A stretch of 36,286 bases of DNA from Minisyncoccota bacterium (GTDB lineage: Bacteria; Patescibacteriota; Minisyncoccia; JAHIHE01; JAGLIN01). This document shows, in pieces, positions 18,592 to 28,534 of this stretch; within the stretch, counting starts at the first letter, position 1; each line of letters starts with the position of its first letter. The DNA lies in the NCBI GenBank assembly GCA_023143145.1, contig JAGLID010000002.1, positions 1-36,286 of the forward strand, given 5' to 3'. The translations under genes were made by a program, and so were the position numbers. The notes beneath the pieces were generated by a model. That model saw only the letters and a list, made by a program, of their open reading frames with translations, was not told the DNA's origin and ran no database searches.

Positions 18592-19560
18592 TTATTCCGA
18601 TTCTAAATCAATTTCCATTCTTTGCAAGCCATCTGCCCATTCATTATCAACCCAGCCTCCTTCAATATCCAAAATTGCAATTTTACACTGAGCTGGACTA
18701 CCGTCCCATTCTATTTCACATTCTAATCCGCCATTAACTTCTTTAAGATTTCCTTTAATCTCTTTTCCTTTATTTCTTTCTTCTTTCTCTTTTTCGCACC
18801 AACTGTTGAAATCTCCTCTCAAGTCAACTTTGTCAATTTTTCCTAAAAACTTAGCCAATTCTATTACTGGATGACCTGGAAGTATTCGTATTTTTACTGT
18901 ATTTTCCCCTCCTTCAGCTTCTTCAATCTCTATTCCATGAAAATCTATTCCAAGGGCCAATACTTGATTTGCATCCCATCTACCATTTTCTTTCACAAAT
19001 TTTGATAAATATTTATTATCTCCTTTTTCATCTTCAACTTCTTTTATATAAACTTCTGCGCTTTCAGCGATTTCTTTTTGTTCTTCTGTAAGTTCAACCC
19101 ATTCTTGATTCAAACACATCCAATTGCTTTTTTCTTTTTTATCACGCCCCAAACCATTTATTCTTTCTTCGCCATATTTCTGCTCAATAATTAGCTTTAA
19201 TCCTTCTTTTCCTTCTTTAAGGCTAAAGTCTACACCTACAGTTTTTCCTTCTATTATGATTTCAGTTTCCGTTCCTTTTACAGGAACACCGAACGCCATT
19301 AAAAATGGCATAAATTGCTCGAATCTTTCTTTCTCTCTATCGCTAAACTCTACGCCCATAACTTTTCCTTCTGTCGTGATTTCAGTTTCTGTTCCTTTCA
19401 CGGGAATACCATATTTCATAAAAGATTTTTTTAATTCTTCAAGTTCACCTTCTTTTTTTTCTCTAAATTCTTGCCTCTCATCTTTCGACATTTCTGCATA
19501 AGTTTTCGCTTTTTGTTCTTGTTCTTCATCTAAATTTTGGTTGAATCCTTCTGTTCTCAT
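18592..19560 (-). CDS. Hypothetical acidic protein with internal 40-aa tandem repeat
   Basis: 322-aa ORF; repeat units 'GIPVKGTETEITTEGKVMGVEFS' and 'GVPVKGTETEIIIEGKTVGVDFS'. Confidence 0.72.
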   Translation of the reverse strand: MRTEGFNQNLDEEQEQKAKTYAEMSKDERQEFREKKEGELEELKKSFMKYGIPVKGTETEITTEGKVMGVEFSDREKERFEQFMPFLMAFGVPVKGTETEIIIEGKTVGVDFSLKEGKEGLKLIIEQKYGEERINGLGRDKKEKSNWMCLNQEWVELTEEQKEIAESAEVYIKEVEDEKGDNKYLSKFVKENGRWDANQVLALGIDFHGIEIEEAEGGENTVKIRILPGHPVIELAKFLGKIDKVDLRGDFNSWCEKEKEERNKGKEIKGNLKEVNGGLECEIEWDGSPAQCKIAILDIEGGWVDNEWADGLQRMEIDLESE

Positions 19561-19577
19561 ATATTTATTATTAAAAA

Positions 19578-20696
19578 TTACTTTCTAATTAAATTTATAA
19601 AAACGCCTGATAATGAACTTATAATAATTCCGCAAAATAACGCGTCTTGCAACGAAAGGGATTGAATTATCAACATAAAAAGAGCAAGAAGTACCAACGA
19701 CACGAATGCTCCGCCCATTTCAAAAAAGCAAACATATTCTGTACGAGGCTCTTTGTCCATATGTTCCTGAATTTTAACATCCCATGCCATTCTTTTTGCT
19801 TTTTCAAAAGCCACTGAAGAAGTGTTTAAAAGAAGAACACTAGCAAATGAACTGGCAAACACTCTGATTAAATCAGTAAAAACACTAATCAAACTCCCCC
19901 ACATCAATACTTTCTTTCTATTGAATTTATCCACCAAAATGCCCAAAATATAAAAAACTATAATAGACACAAATAAAGAAATCGTTTGAATTAATCCAAC
20001 TTTATCATATTCTAAAACAATTAAAAAGATAAAAATAGACCAAACCATGTATCCTAAATAAATTTGGAAATTTAAAAACCCATTGGCAATTAAATCTGGA
20101 TAAATCTTTTTAATATTAATAAGCCCAAAATTTATTTTTCTGATCTTTGATATTTCAGGAGTTAACAACAGTAACAAAATGGCGGGAATAATAAAAAGAA
20201 TAACTGCTACAAATCCCGCGCTAAATCCATAACTGCTTATTATTATTCCTCCCAAAATAGGCCCCGATGCCCCTGCAACTGCTGAATATATATTCAGTTT
20301 TCCAAGAATTTTACCACGGTTATTGTTTGGAGACATCTTTGATAAATGAACAAGAAATGGTAAAATATAAAACGCAATAACCGCTCCATATATCAAAGCG
20401 CTTAGATAAAAACCGTTTGACAAAGAATCAATTTTATCCAATGTTAAATAAAATATTATTGATGCAATGAACGAGAAACCAATCATTTTTTTCGCTCCAA
20501 TAACGCTTGAAAGCCAGGCGCTGATTGGCAGAAAGATCAAACGACTTAATTGGACTAGAACAAAAAATAATATAATAGCAGACAAAGAATACCCTTTTTC
20601 AAATAAATATATGGGTATAAAAATGCCAACTATTGAATTAGCAAAATTAAAAAAGCTATTACTAGCATAAAAAAGTTTTATTTCTTTGTGATTCAT
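19578..20696 (-). CDS. MFS transporter
   Basis: Multi-TM ORF, 'NIYSAVAGASGPILGGIIISSYGFSAGFVAVI', 'GILVDKFNRKKVLMWG'. Confidence 0.85.
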   Translation of the reverse strand: MNHKEIKLFYASNSFFNFANSIVGIFIPIYLFEKGYSLSAIILFFVLVQLSRLIFLPISAWLSSVIGAKKMIGFSFIASIIFYLTLDKIDSLSNGFYLSALIYGAVIAFYILPFLVHLSKMSPNNNRGKILGKLNIYSAVAGASGPILGGIIISSYGFSAGFVAVILFIIPAILLLLLTPEISKIRKINFGLINIKKIYPDLIANGFLNFQIYLGYMVWSIFIFLIVLEYDKVGLIQTISLFVSIIVFYILGILVDKFNRKKVLMWGSLISVFTDLIRVFASSFASVLLLNTSSVAFEKAKRMAWDVKIQEHMDKEPRTEYVCFFEMGGAFVSLVLLALFMLIIQSLSLQDALFCGIIISSLSGVFINLIRK

Positions 20697-20721
20697 AATT
20701 TAATTTATGAGATTCAGAGGC

Positions 20722-21924
20722 TTAGCCCCTGTTAAGTTTTTCGTTTTTCAGCTTTATTTTCAAAACTACTGTCGCAATTCCAAAAAATACCCATATCAAA
20801 ACAGCATAAAATAATAAAACCATTTGAGGAGCCAGCATGGTCAAAAGTATCCCTGCCAAAAATGGAGATAATGCTTCAAGCAAATAGCCAAATATGGTTA
20901 GAATAGCAATAATTTCCGCTCTATATTCGCTTTCAATATTTTTAATCTCCAAAACTCCTCTTGCTGGACCGCCTATCGCAAGTCCAACAGAGAACAGCCC
21001 CGCTAATATCCAAAACATAGATAAACTTACAGAAAAAGCCATCACAAAGGTCGAGATTCCCATTATAAAAAAAGCCCATCTCATTCCGGTCATATATGAT
21101 CTTTTGTCAACTAATTTTCCCGCAAAGGGAAGGACAATCATTGCCACAATTCCCTGAGTCGCAAACACGCTCCCTATCACAGTACTTGAATTAATAAAAG
21201 AAATAATAATTAGAGGATATAAAATAATTTCCACAGACCACATCATTCTAAATGGAATTTCAAAAAGAAAGCGATAAACGAGATATGGTTTTGATAAAAT
21301 ATATTTAATCCCAAAAAGGTAATTATGTTTTTCTTCTGATTTTTTGATTTCCTCTTTTTCTCTGCCAAAAAATTTCAGAGCAAGAAAAAATGGGATTAAA
21401 AGAACTGCAAACTGCAGATAATAAGGCGCGCCTAAAAAATATCTGTCAGCTACAAACCCACCAAATATTGCCCCAAAACTTCCTGCAATTGACTGGGCTG
21501 AATATAAATACCCCAAGAGCTTACCTTGATTTTTTTCCGTTGAAAGATGATTCTGAAGATACGCGATCAAAAGCGGTCCCATCGCCGCGCCAGCAAAACC
21601 AAAAATCATCTTGCCTCCCATATACTGCAAAATATTTGTGGAAGTCGCGTAAATCAACGGATAAACAATTCCTAACGCCGCGCCTGCAATTATAAATTTG
21701 TTTTTCCCATAAATTCTGGAAAGCCGCGCGAAAATCAGAGCGATTAAAGACAAGCTCAGAGTTCCAAGAGCAAAAGTAAGCCCCATCAAAACGCTGTTCT
21801 CCGTCAAGCTGGAAATAAATCTTTGCTCAATCGGAGCAATTAAACTCCCCGAAAAAACAACGGAAATAGACATCAAAAAAACAATAAGATATTCTTTTTT
21901 GAAATTTTGAAAAATTTTAAACAT
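20722..21924 (-). CDS. MFS transporter
   Basis: 'LIFARLSRIYGKNKFIIAGAALG', 'YLYSAQSIAGSFGAIFGGFVADRY', 'FAGKLVDKRSYM'; ~12 TM. Confidence 0.9.
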   Translation of the reverse strand: MFKIFQNFKKEYLIVFLMSISVVFSGSLIAPIEQRFISSLTENSVLMGLTFALGTLSLSLIALIFARLSRIYGKNKFIIAGAALGIVYPLIYATSTNILQYMGGKMIFGFAGAAMGPLLIAYLQNHLSTEKNQGKLLGYLYSAQSIAGSFGAIFGGFVADRYFLGAPYYLQFAVLLIPFFLALKFFGREKEEIKKSEEKHNYLFGIKYILSKPYLVYRFLFEIPFRMMWSVEIILYPLIIISFINSSTVIGSVFATQGIVAMIVLPFAGKLVDKRSYMTGMRWAFFIMGISTFVMAFSVSLSMFWILAGLFSVGLAIGGPARGVLEIKNIESEYRAEIIAILTIFGYLLEALSPFLAGILLTMLAPQMVLLFYAVLIWVFFGIATVVLKIKLKNEKLNRG

Positions 21925-22118
21925 AATGGTTAAAATATTCTTTAATAACTATATTCTGTATTACTATTGATATCTTATAAAAATCTACGCAATTGAATTT
22001 GAAAATTGAAAAATACTAAAGTTGAGAAAGAAAAGTTTGATTTCTTTGTGGTTTGAATTCATTTTTCTTATTATTTCTTACATTCAAAAAAGGTTATTCG
22101 TTCTGGATTAAATACAAT

Positions 22119-22760
22119 TTATTTCGTTCTGCTTTCTTTTTGATATTCAAAATATGAATAAGCAAACAAGTAAATCGATGTCAAAATAATAGGAAATATA
22201 ATAAACAACAAAGCATGCTTTTCAAATAATATTCCCGGGATAACAAGCGCACCACAAAGCTTGAATAATTTTCCACCAATCTTGTGAGTTTTATCCCAAA
22301 CCGTTTCGCTACTCAAAGTCCAAGGAGTTCGAATTCCGATAAACCAATTTCTCTTGGCATTCTCCATTAAAATTCCACTATAATAAAATAGCGGAGCAAT
22401 CATCAAAAAAATCATTGTAGTCATATTAAATCTATAACCAAGATTCCAAAATATGGTCAGCAAATGAACATAGGACAAAAACAAAAGGACTAGTACTATA
22501 AATTCATCATAATATCTTCTAAATTTTTCAATATTTGATTTCAAGGGATCGATTTTCGGAATAAGTAAAAATATACCTATTAACCCAAGAGACAAAAAAG
22601 GAGTAAAAAACACTCCCCAAAATTTTGACATATAGCCGTTAACTTCTCCCTTTTCATTCCAATGAGAAGCCATTTGCTCAGGCATTGAAGGATAGAGAAT
22701 GACTCCAATAATAAACAAAACTGCCACAATTCCCAAAAATATTGTTTTTTGATTTTTCAT
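22119..22760 (-). CDS. SdpI family / DUF1648 membrane protein
   Basis: 'YPSMPEQMASHWNEKGEVNGYMSKFWGVFFTP' (DUF1648) and 'KRNWFIGIRTPWTLSSETVWDKTHKIGGKLF' (SdpI). Confidence 0.9.
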   Translation of the reverse strand: MKNQKTIFLGIVAVLFIIGVILYPSMPEQMASHWNEKGEVNGYMSKFWGVFFTPFLSLGLIGIFLLIPKIDPLKSNIEKFRRYYDEFIVLVLLFLSYVHLLTIFWNLGYRFNMTTMIFLMIAPLFYYSGILMENAKRNWFIGIRTPWTLSSETVWDKTHKIGGKLFKLCGALVIPGILFEKHALLFIIFPIILTSIYLFAYSYFEYQKESRTK

Positions 22761-22832
22761 ATATTTAGATTTAATTTATAAAATATCTACAACTATATTA
22801 ACCACTTTGTTGCTTATTATATTTTATAAAAA

Positions 22833-24914
22833 CTAAATTATCTCATCTATTATTACTTGAACTTTTTCTTTTGCGTCGTCTGGCATCCACTCCGTCATAT
22901 TTATTTCCCTTTTTAACTCTTCTTTCGATTTACCTGTCACAGTAAAATATTCTTCGACTATTTCTTCAAAATCATCTAGACGATCGAACTTGACATAAAA
23001 ACTAAAAAGCGAAAAATATGCATCAGAATATTGCTTGTTAATTTCAATTGCAAATTTCATTTCTTTCTCATAGATATCTAACTTTCCTAATTCGTTATAA
23101 ACTAGTGCAAGTTCATAATGAAAAACAGAAGATTCTGGAATATTATTTATACCATATTCAAAGAGTTCAACTTTCTCAGCTAATTTTCCTTGATAACCAT
23201 ACATAAGCCCCAAACCATAATATGCCTTTTCAAATTTTGAATCTAATTCAATAGCTTTTTTATATTCCTCTATAGCCTTGTCTACGTCACCAATTTGAGC
23301 ATGTGCACTCCCTAGATTAAGATGAAAATCAGGAACTTCAGGAGCTATTTCAATTGCAGTTTGAGTTTCTTTAATTGCTTCAAAAAACCTTTCTGTCCTT
23401 GAATAAGCTATTCCTAAATTTGAATACGCCCATGCATAAGTAGAATCTAAACTAATCGCTTTTTTTGCAGATGCAATTGCTTTATCAAATTCATTATATC
23501 GCATATAAACAGATGCCATTGAGCTCAAAGACGGAACATGTTCAGGATTTATAAACAGAGCCTTTTCGTATTCTGATTTTGCAACTTCAACATTGCCCAA
23601 TTTATAATTTGGAAGACCAATCCAATAATGTGCCTCAACCGCTTCTTCGCTATTTTCGGATGCGTCGAGAGCTATTTCTGCTTGCACAATAGCTTCATTG
23701 TAATTTCCATCTGCATAAAATTGTTTTGAATACAACATATTAAATGAATAATTACCTGATGCACCGTCCTCATTAATACTAAAAGAAATTAATAAATTTA
23801 ATATTTGATAAACCTCTTTTGACGCCACATCAAAAACATCTTGAAATTCAACCGAATTCTTTGGTTCGATTATACTCGAGGCCCCATTATATCTTGAAAA
23901 GATTATATCTCCCACCTCATAATATACATCTTCGCTTGTTACATTTTTTATCTCACCTTCAACTTCAAAGAATAGTCTTGTTAACGTTCCAAGAGAAAAA
24001 CCTTTGTCTACTTCTTTTTTTGTATTTTCCTGAAATTCTGGCAGCATGAAAGAGATTTTATAAAAATTACCAGAATTATTATCAATTAAAATTTCTGCCA
24101 TATCAACATCCCAGTTATCGGTTTCTTCTATTGAATCTATTATCGAATTTATATCCGACAATTTTATATCTAAATTATAGTCTTTCAGACTTTCAAAAAA
24201 TGAAATCAACTTTTCTTTGCTTAACCCAACTATAATTCTGTGATATTTTTTATCATTTACTTTATAATTTTTATCATAAGACCTAATAACGATAGCATTC
24301 TTTGCACTCTTAATAATTTTATTTACATCCTCATCACTTAATTGATTTGCAGACTGCATCATATTTTCTTCGCTTCCTGGAGGAATAGAAATATGAAGCC
24401 ACCTATCGCCTGCAATTACTGGCTGTAATATTTTATAAGTTTCCAAAAACAATAGTTGTGGATAAATACGATTTATTTCCCTTGTTAGATTATCAGAATT
24501 ATTATAATCAAACAAAAGAAAAAGATTTTCTTTATTCCACCGAGATACCATTTTTATAATATTGTTTTCTGATTCTACTAGATCCTCTACGACCAATTCA
24601 ACTTCAGACATTTTCTCAGAATTTTTATGATAGTTAAGCACAATTTCAAACTTATCAACTTCTTCATTTTCTACACCTGTAAATTTTGCAACGAAAGATT
24701 CCGACTGCAAAAGATTATTCCAGCTTCTTTCAAGAACAGCCACTGGATTTTCGGTAGAAACAGGAGTAATTATCTTCAAAATAATTGCAATTAAAAAAAC
24801 AACAGAAATCACAATTGCAACCAACATTATTTTTTTAAAAGAATGCTTTTGCGCAGGCTTAACACCAGCAGGACCGGAAATTGGCGCATTTGAGTTTTGA
24901 TTATCTAAATTCAT
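22833..24914 (-). CDS. Membrane-anchored TPR-repeat protein
   Basis: N-terminal TM 'IMLVAIVISVVFLIAIIL'; C-terminal TPRs e.g. 'AWAYSNLGIAYSRTERFFEAIKETQTAIEIAPEVPDFHLNLGSAHAQIGDVDKAIEEYKKAIELD'. Confidence 0.88.
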   Translation of the reverse strand: MNLDNQNSNAPISGPAGVKPAQKHSFKKIMLVAIVISVVFLIAIILKIITPVSTENPVAVLERSWNNLLQSESFVAKFTGVENEEVDKFEIVLNYHKNSEKMSEVELVVEDLVESENNIIKMVSRWNKENLFLLFDYNNSDNLTREINRIYPQLLFLETYKILQPVIAGDRWLHISIPPGSEENMMQSANQLSDEDVNKIIKSAKNAIVIRSYDKNYKVNDKKYHRIIVGLSKEKLISFFESLKDYNLDIKLSDINSIIDSIEETDNWDVDMAEILIDNNSGNFYKISFMLPEFQENTKKEVDKGFSLGTLTRLFFEVEGEIKNVTSEDVYYEVGDIIFSRYNGASSIIEPKNSVEFQDVFDVASKEVYQILNLLISFSINEDGASGNYSFNMLYSKQFYADGNYNEAIVQAEIALDASENSEEAVEAHYWIGLPNYKLGNVEVAKSEYEKALFINPEHVPSLSSMASVYMRYNEFDKAIASAKKAISLDSTYAWAYSNLGIAYSRTERFFEAIKETQTAIEIAPEVPDFHLNLGSAHAQIGDVDKAIEEYKKAIELDSKFEKAYYGLGLMYGYQGKLAEKVELFEYGINNIPESSVFHYELALVYNELGKLDIYEKEMKFAIEINKQYSDAYFSLFSFYVKFDRLDDFEEIVEEYFTVTGKSKEELKREINMTEWMPDDAKEKVQVIIDEII

Positions 24915-25074
24915 TTTTATTAATTTTATTTTTTTATATTTATTTATATTTTTAATAATACTTCTAAAGCGTGAAGAAATTATTATCTATTTTTATATTA
25001 CCCTACTTTCAACTAAAAAACAACAGAAATTTCACAAAATATGTTTCCTATATAATATACTTTCGACTAAAAAT

Positions 25075-25096
25075 CCCCTACTCAAATGAGGAGGGG
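25075..25096 (-). terminator. Rho-independent terminator of the ATP-grasp operon (minus strand)
   Basis: cccctactc-aaat-gaggagggg; on the minus strand the stem is followed by atttttagt, ~90 bp downstream of the last operon gene. Confidence 0.65.
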
Positions 25097-25187
25097 GCAA
25101 AGAATGGTCAACAAAACGTCAAAACTAAAACATTATAAAAAATACAAACATCTACATTCGCGTTTTAGCTATTTTGGTTTATGCTTA

Positions 25188-26216
25188 TTATTTTTTAATA
25201 TATTTGCCTCTTGTCTCTGAAAATAAAATATCAATTATTCCTTTTGCCACATTTCTTGATTTCCCTTGATAGGGAGAATAATGCATAAATATTCCGGGGT
25301 ATGAGTTTATTTCAATTATTACGTAGCTATTTTTTGTCGGTTTTTTAGAAATATCTTGATTAGTCATAAAATCAACACCAGCATAGGCAAGTCCAGGAAT
25401 TGCTTTTATTGTTTTAATAGCAATTTTTTTAATATCTGAATGGACTCGATCTGTTACATCAATACTGTCTCCACCCGTTGAAATAGCAGCTTCTTTTCTC
25501 AAATAAATTTTTTCTCCTTTATTCGGAATATAATTAATATTTATACCTTGTTCAAATAAATTTTGTTTTATAGTTTTATCTATTTTAATTTTTACGAGTG
25601 GACTTCTATAATGTTCTCCTCTTTTTGGATCGCTATTCTTAGCTTTAATTAATTCCTTAATATTATAAATCCCATCACCAATAACATTTGCTGGTTCTCT
25701 ATTGGTCACAGCAAAAACTTTATCACGACTTACTACAAACCTAAATTCTTTTCCTTTAAATTCTTTTTCAACCAAAATATAATTATTTTTCTTCAAAATT
25801 TTTTCAATTGCCAAGTTACAATCTTTTTGATTTTTAATTCCAACAAAAACCAAATTTCCACGGCTACCGTCATTTTTTTTAACTACAATTGGATATCCTA
25901 TTTTTTTTATAAACATAAAAGCTTCAGCTATATTTTTCTTGCTAAAAAGCATTCCTTTTGACACATTAATTTTTTTTCTCTCTAGAAAAATTTTTGTTAA
26001 ATATTTATTCGTAACACAATGATGTGTTATAGCAGTCATTTTTGAAATAATGCCACCAGAAATATACTCAAAATGATTTTTATATGATAATTCAAAAAAC
26101 GCCATATCACCCTGCTTCTTGTTTAAATAATCCACATTTATTCCTCTTGCAAGAGATTCCTCTATTAACAGCCTCTGGCTTATATATTTTATATTTTTTA
26201 ATTCACTATATTTCAT
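25188..26216 (-). CDS. ATP-grasp domain protein (cyanophycin synthetase/GshF/RimK-like amide ligase)
   Basis: 'YPIVVKKNDGSRGNLVFVGI', 'ILVEKEFKGKEFRFVV', 'YAGVDFMTN.......YVIIEINSYPGIFMHYSP'. Confidence 0.85.
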   Translation of the reverse strand: MKYSELKNIKYISQRLLIEESLARGINVDYLNKKQGDMAFFELSYKNHFEYISGGIISKMTAITHHCVTNKYLTKIFLERKKINVSKGMLFSKKNIAEAFMFIKKIGYPIVVKKNDGSRGNLVFVGIKNQKDCNLAIEKILKKNNYILVEKEFKGKEFRFVVSRDKVFAVTNREPANVIGDGIYNIKELIKAKNSDPKRGEHYRSPLVKIKIDKTIKQNLFEQGININYIPNKGEKIYLRKEAAISTGGDSIDVTDRVHSDIKKIAIKTIKAIPGLAYAGVDFMTNQDISKKPTKNSYVIIEINSYPGIFMHYSPYQGKSRNVAKGIIDILFSETRGKYIKK

Positions 26217-26221
26217 AAAGA

Positions 26222-27100
26222 CTATTTTAAAAGATTAATAATTTCTTTTGGGAAATTTGCTCCCGTGGCTTCTTCAAATCCCTTAAAATCACAAAAGAAA
26301 TTAACCTCTAAAATTAAATATTTTTTACCTGTCAAAATTATATCTATACCCAAATAGTCACATTGAAAAAGCTTGCAAATCTCTAAACAGTCTTTGATAA
26401 TTTTTTTATCATTCAATCCAAAATTTTCAATACTGCCCCCTGCTGAAAAATTATTAACAACACTCCCTTCTTTTGCGCTCCTGCTCATTGCTCCAATAAT
26501 TTTTTTTCTAGTACAAATTATTCTTAAATCAAAACTATTAGGAACAAACTTTTGAATTAGTATGTCACTAGCAGAATAATCTTTTCCCCTCTCTATAAAA
26601 TCCATTTCATTCTCTATTTTAAATATATCAACTCCTCTGGACCCACTTCTTGGCTTAACAATAAAAGAACTATTTATACTTTCTAATTTTTTAGATAATA
26701 AATAATTAGAATTTAAAAAATATGTTGGCTTGATAATTGGAAAATTATTTTTTTCCAATAAATAATATTGAAACAACTTATCTCTTGCAGAACCTAAATT
26801 TAGAAAAAGATTGAGATTAATTGTTTTTATCGTCAAAGAATTTAAGTGATTTAGCAATATATCAAAAAAAACATGGTCTTTACTGTCCTTAAATTTTGGA
26901 TTCCTGAGAACTGCCATGTCATTCTTTTCAAAATTGATTTTTTTTCCCTTATACTTGAATTCTGCTTTTTTATTAAACTCTAGAGATATGTGTTTATATT
27001 GTATAGCTTTAAAACCAAATCCCATTTTTTTGGATTCTTTCTGAAATCTTTTCATTGCATATGAGCCTATAACAGGTGTAAAATATAATACTCTTTTCAT
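26222..27100 (-). CDS. ATP-grasp domain protein (RimK-like ligase)
   Basis: 'SSFIVKPRSGSRGVDIFKI', 'ILIQKFVPNSFDLRIICTRKKIIGAMSR', 'CDYLGIDIILTGKKYLILEVNFFCDFKGFE'. Confidence 0.87.
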   Translation of the reverse strand: MKRVLYFTPVIGSYAMKRFQKESKKMGFGFKAIQYKHISLEFNKKAEFKYKGKKINFEKNDMAVLRNPKFKDSKDHVFFDILLNHLNSLTIKTINLNLFLNLGSARDKLFQYYLLEKNNFPIIKPTYFLNSNYLLSKKLESINSSFIVKPRSGSRGVDIFKIENEMDFIERGKDYSASDILIQKFVPNSFDLRIICTRKKIIGAMSRSAKEGSVVNNFSAGGSIENFGLNDKKIIKDCLEICKLFQCDYLGIDIILTGKKYLILEVNFFCDFKGFEEATGANFPKEIINLLK

Positions 27101-27126
27101 TTTTTTAAAATTAATGATTAAATATT

Positions 27127-28515
27127 TTATAAATTATCCCACATCGTCTCAGCTATCTTTTCAATCTTTCTTGCCCTTTTTTGCAGAATCTCAGACTCTT
27201 TATAGAATCCTATCTTTATTAAATCGGAAATCAATTTTGGGTCTACTTTGGATATTAAAGGATATATATCTACTTCATTTTTTTTCATTTTTTCAGCAAT
27301 AAAAACTCCCTCAAAATATGTCTTATCTTTGGAGAAATAATAAGGGAAGAGGCCTCTATAAATTCTCACTAGCACTCTTTTTGTTGATTCTTTTGCCTTT
27401 ATTTCACTTGTCTCTTTATTGTACCCCGTGACTAACATTTCTTTTTGATATAAATTAAAAATATAATTATAAATATTTTCTATATCATCCTGTTTATTTT
27501 CTTCTATTAGTTCTTTAGCCTTATAAATAGCTAAAATATAATAAACACCCAATCTTAACTTAAATTCTGGAAATGAATCTCCCATGATTTTTCTCTTCAT
27601 ATTCTCCTCACTGACAAGAGCCATTCCCTCATGAACGATTTCCCAGTCTCGACCTATACTCAGTCCGTCTATACCGAGTTCTTTGTTTCCCATATTTGCT
27701 AATGCATGACACCCTATTTCATGGGCTATAAGCTGAAACATTTTTCTCTTACCAGCTCTTCTTTCTTTCGGAATAAATATTACAGGTGAGCTATACCCGG
27801 GTGAGCTATATCTTACATCTATTGAAGTAACACTACTATCAATAACTGTTTTAAAACCGTATTTATCTAACTCACTCTTTTCCAAAGATAAATCAAAATA
27901 TTTCTTAATATATTCAGCATCAAATTTTTCCCGCTTAATGCTATTTTTTACTATGCTAGTAGCAAGCCCTTTTTTCTTTCTTTCATTTAAAAAAGCAATT
28001 CTTTTCTTATAATATTTCAAAGCCTCTTTTTGTAAATCTTCATCAATATCTCCATATGCTTTTTTGGCACATTCAAACGCCTTTCTTTTATTTTCCTTTT
28101 TTAATTCAATTAAGATATTTATCTTTGCTTGAAACGATGAGGCCGTATCAATAATTATATTCCGGATATATTTATTTTCTTTTTCTGCCTTTTTCTTGAT
28201 TGTCTCTAAATCATCAACTTTTTTTTCAAGGATTTTAATGTCTATTCCCTTAAGTTTTGGAAGTTCTGCTTTTATGTGATATTCTAATCCCTTTTCTTTA
28301 TTTTCTAAATACTTTTCTAATTCATTTTGAAAACTTCTGTCATTCTTTTTGCTTGGCTCAAAATAATAATAAATCATTTCATAATTTTTTCCTATACTAT
28401 AAATTTCTTTAGCATAAAAAAGAAATCTTTCTTTTAATAGCGGGTCTATTTTCTTATTTCTCACTCCTTTTTCTGCTTTTTTAATATCTTCAATTATAAG
28501 ATTGATGTCGGACAT
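27127..28515 (-). CDS. DUF1704 / MATCAP-type (QEGLA-motif family) metallopeptidase
   Basis: 'LIAHEIGCHALANM' (HExxxH) followed by 'WEIVHEGMALVSEE' (family E-G-x-A motif; third ligand Glu). Confidence 0.82.
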   Translation of the reverse strand: MSDINLIIEDIKKAEKGVRNKKIDPLLKERFLFYAKEIYSIGKNYEMIYYYFEPSKKNDRSFQNELEKYLENKEKGLEYHIKAELPKLKGIDIKILEKKVDDLETIKKKAEKENKYIRNIIIDTASSFQAKINILIELKKENKRKAFECAKKAYGDIDEDLQKEALKYYKKRIAFLNERKKKGLATSIVKNSIKREKFDAEYIKKYFDLSLEKSELDKYGFKTVIDSSVTSIDVRYSSPGYSSPVIFIPKERRAGKRKMFQLIAHEIGCHALANMGNKELGIDGLSIGRDWEIVHEGMALVSEENMKRKIMGDSFPEFKLRLGVYYILAIYKAKELIEENKQDDIENIYNYIFNLYQKEMLVTGYNKETSEIKAKESTKRVLVRIYRGLFPYYFSKDKTYFEGVFIAEKMKKNEVDIYPLISKVDPKLISDLIKIGFYKESEILQKRARKIEKIAETMWDNL

Positions 28516-28534
28516 ATTTATTTTTATAAATTTT

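Noticed and set aside
22119-22760. SdpI-family protein as part of an Sdp-type toxin/immunity system
   Set aside because: No SdpC-like toxin or SdpR regulator nearby; neighbours are an MFS transporter and a TPR protein.
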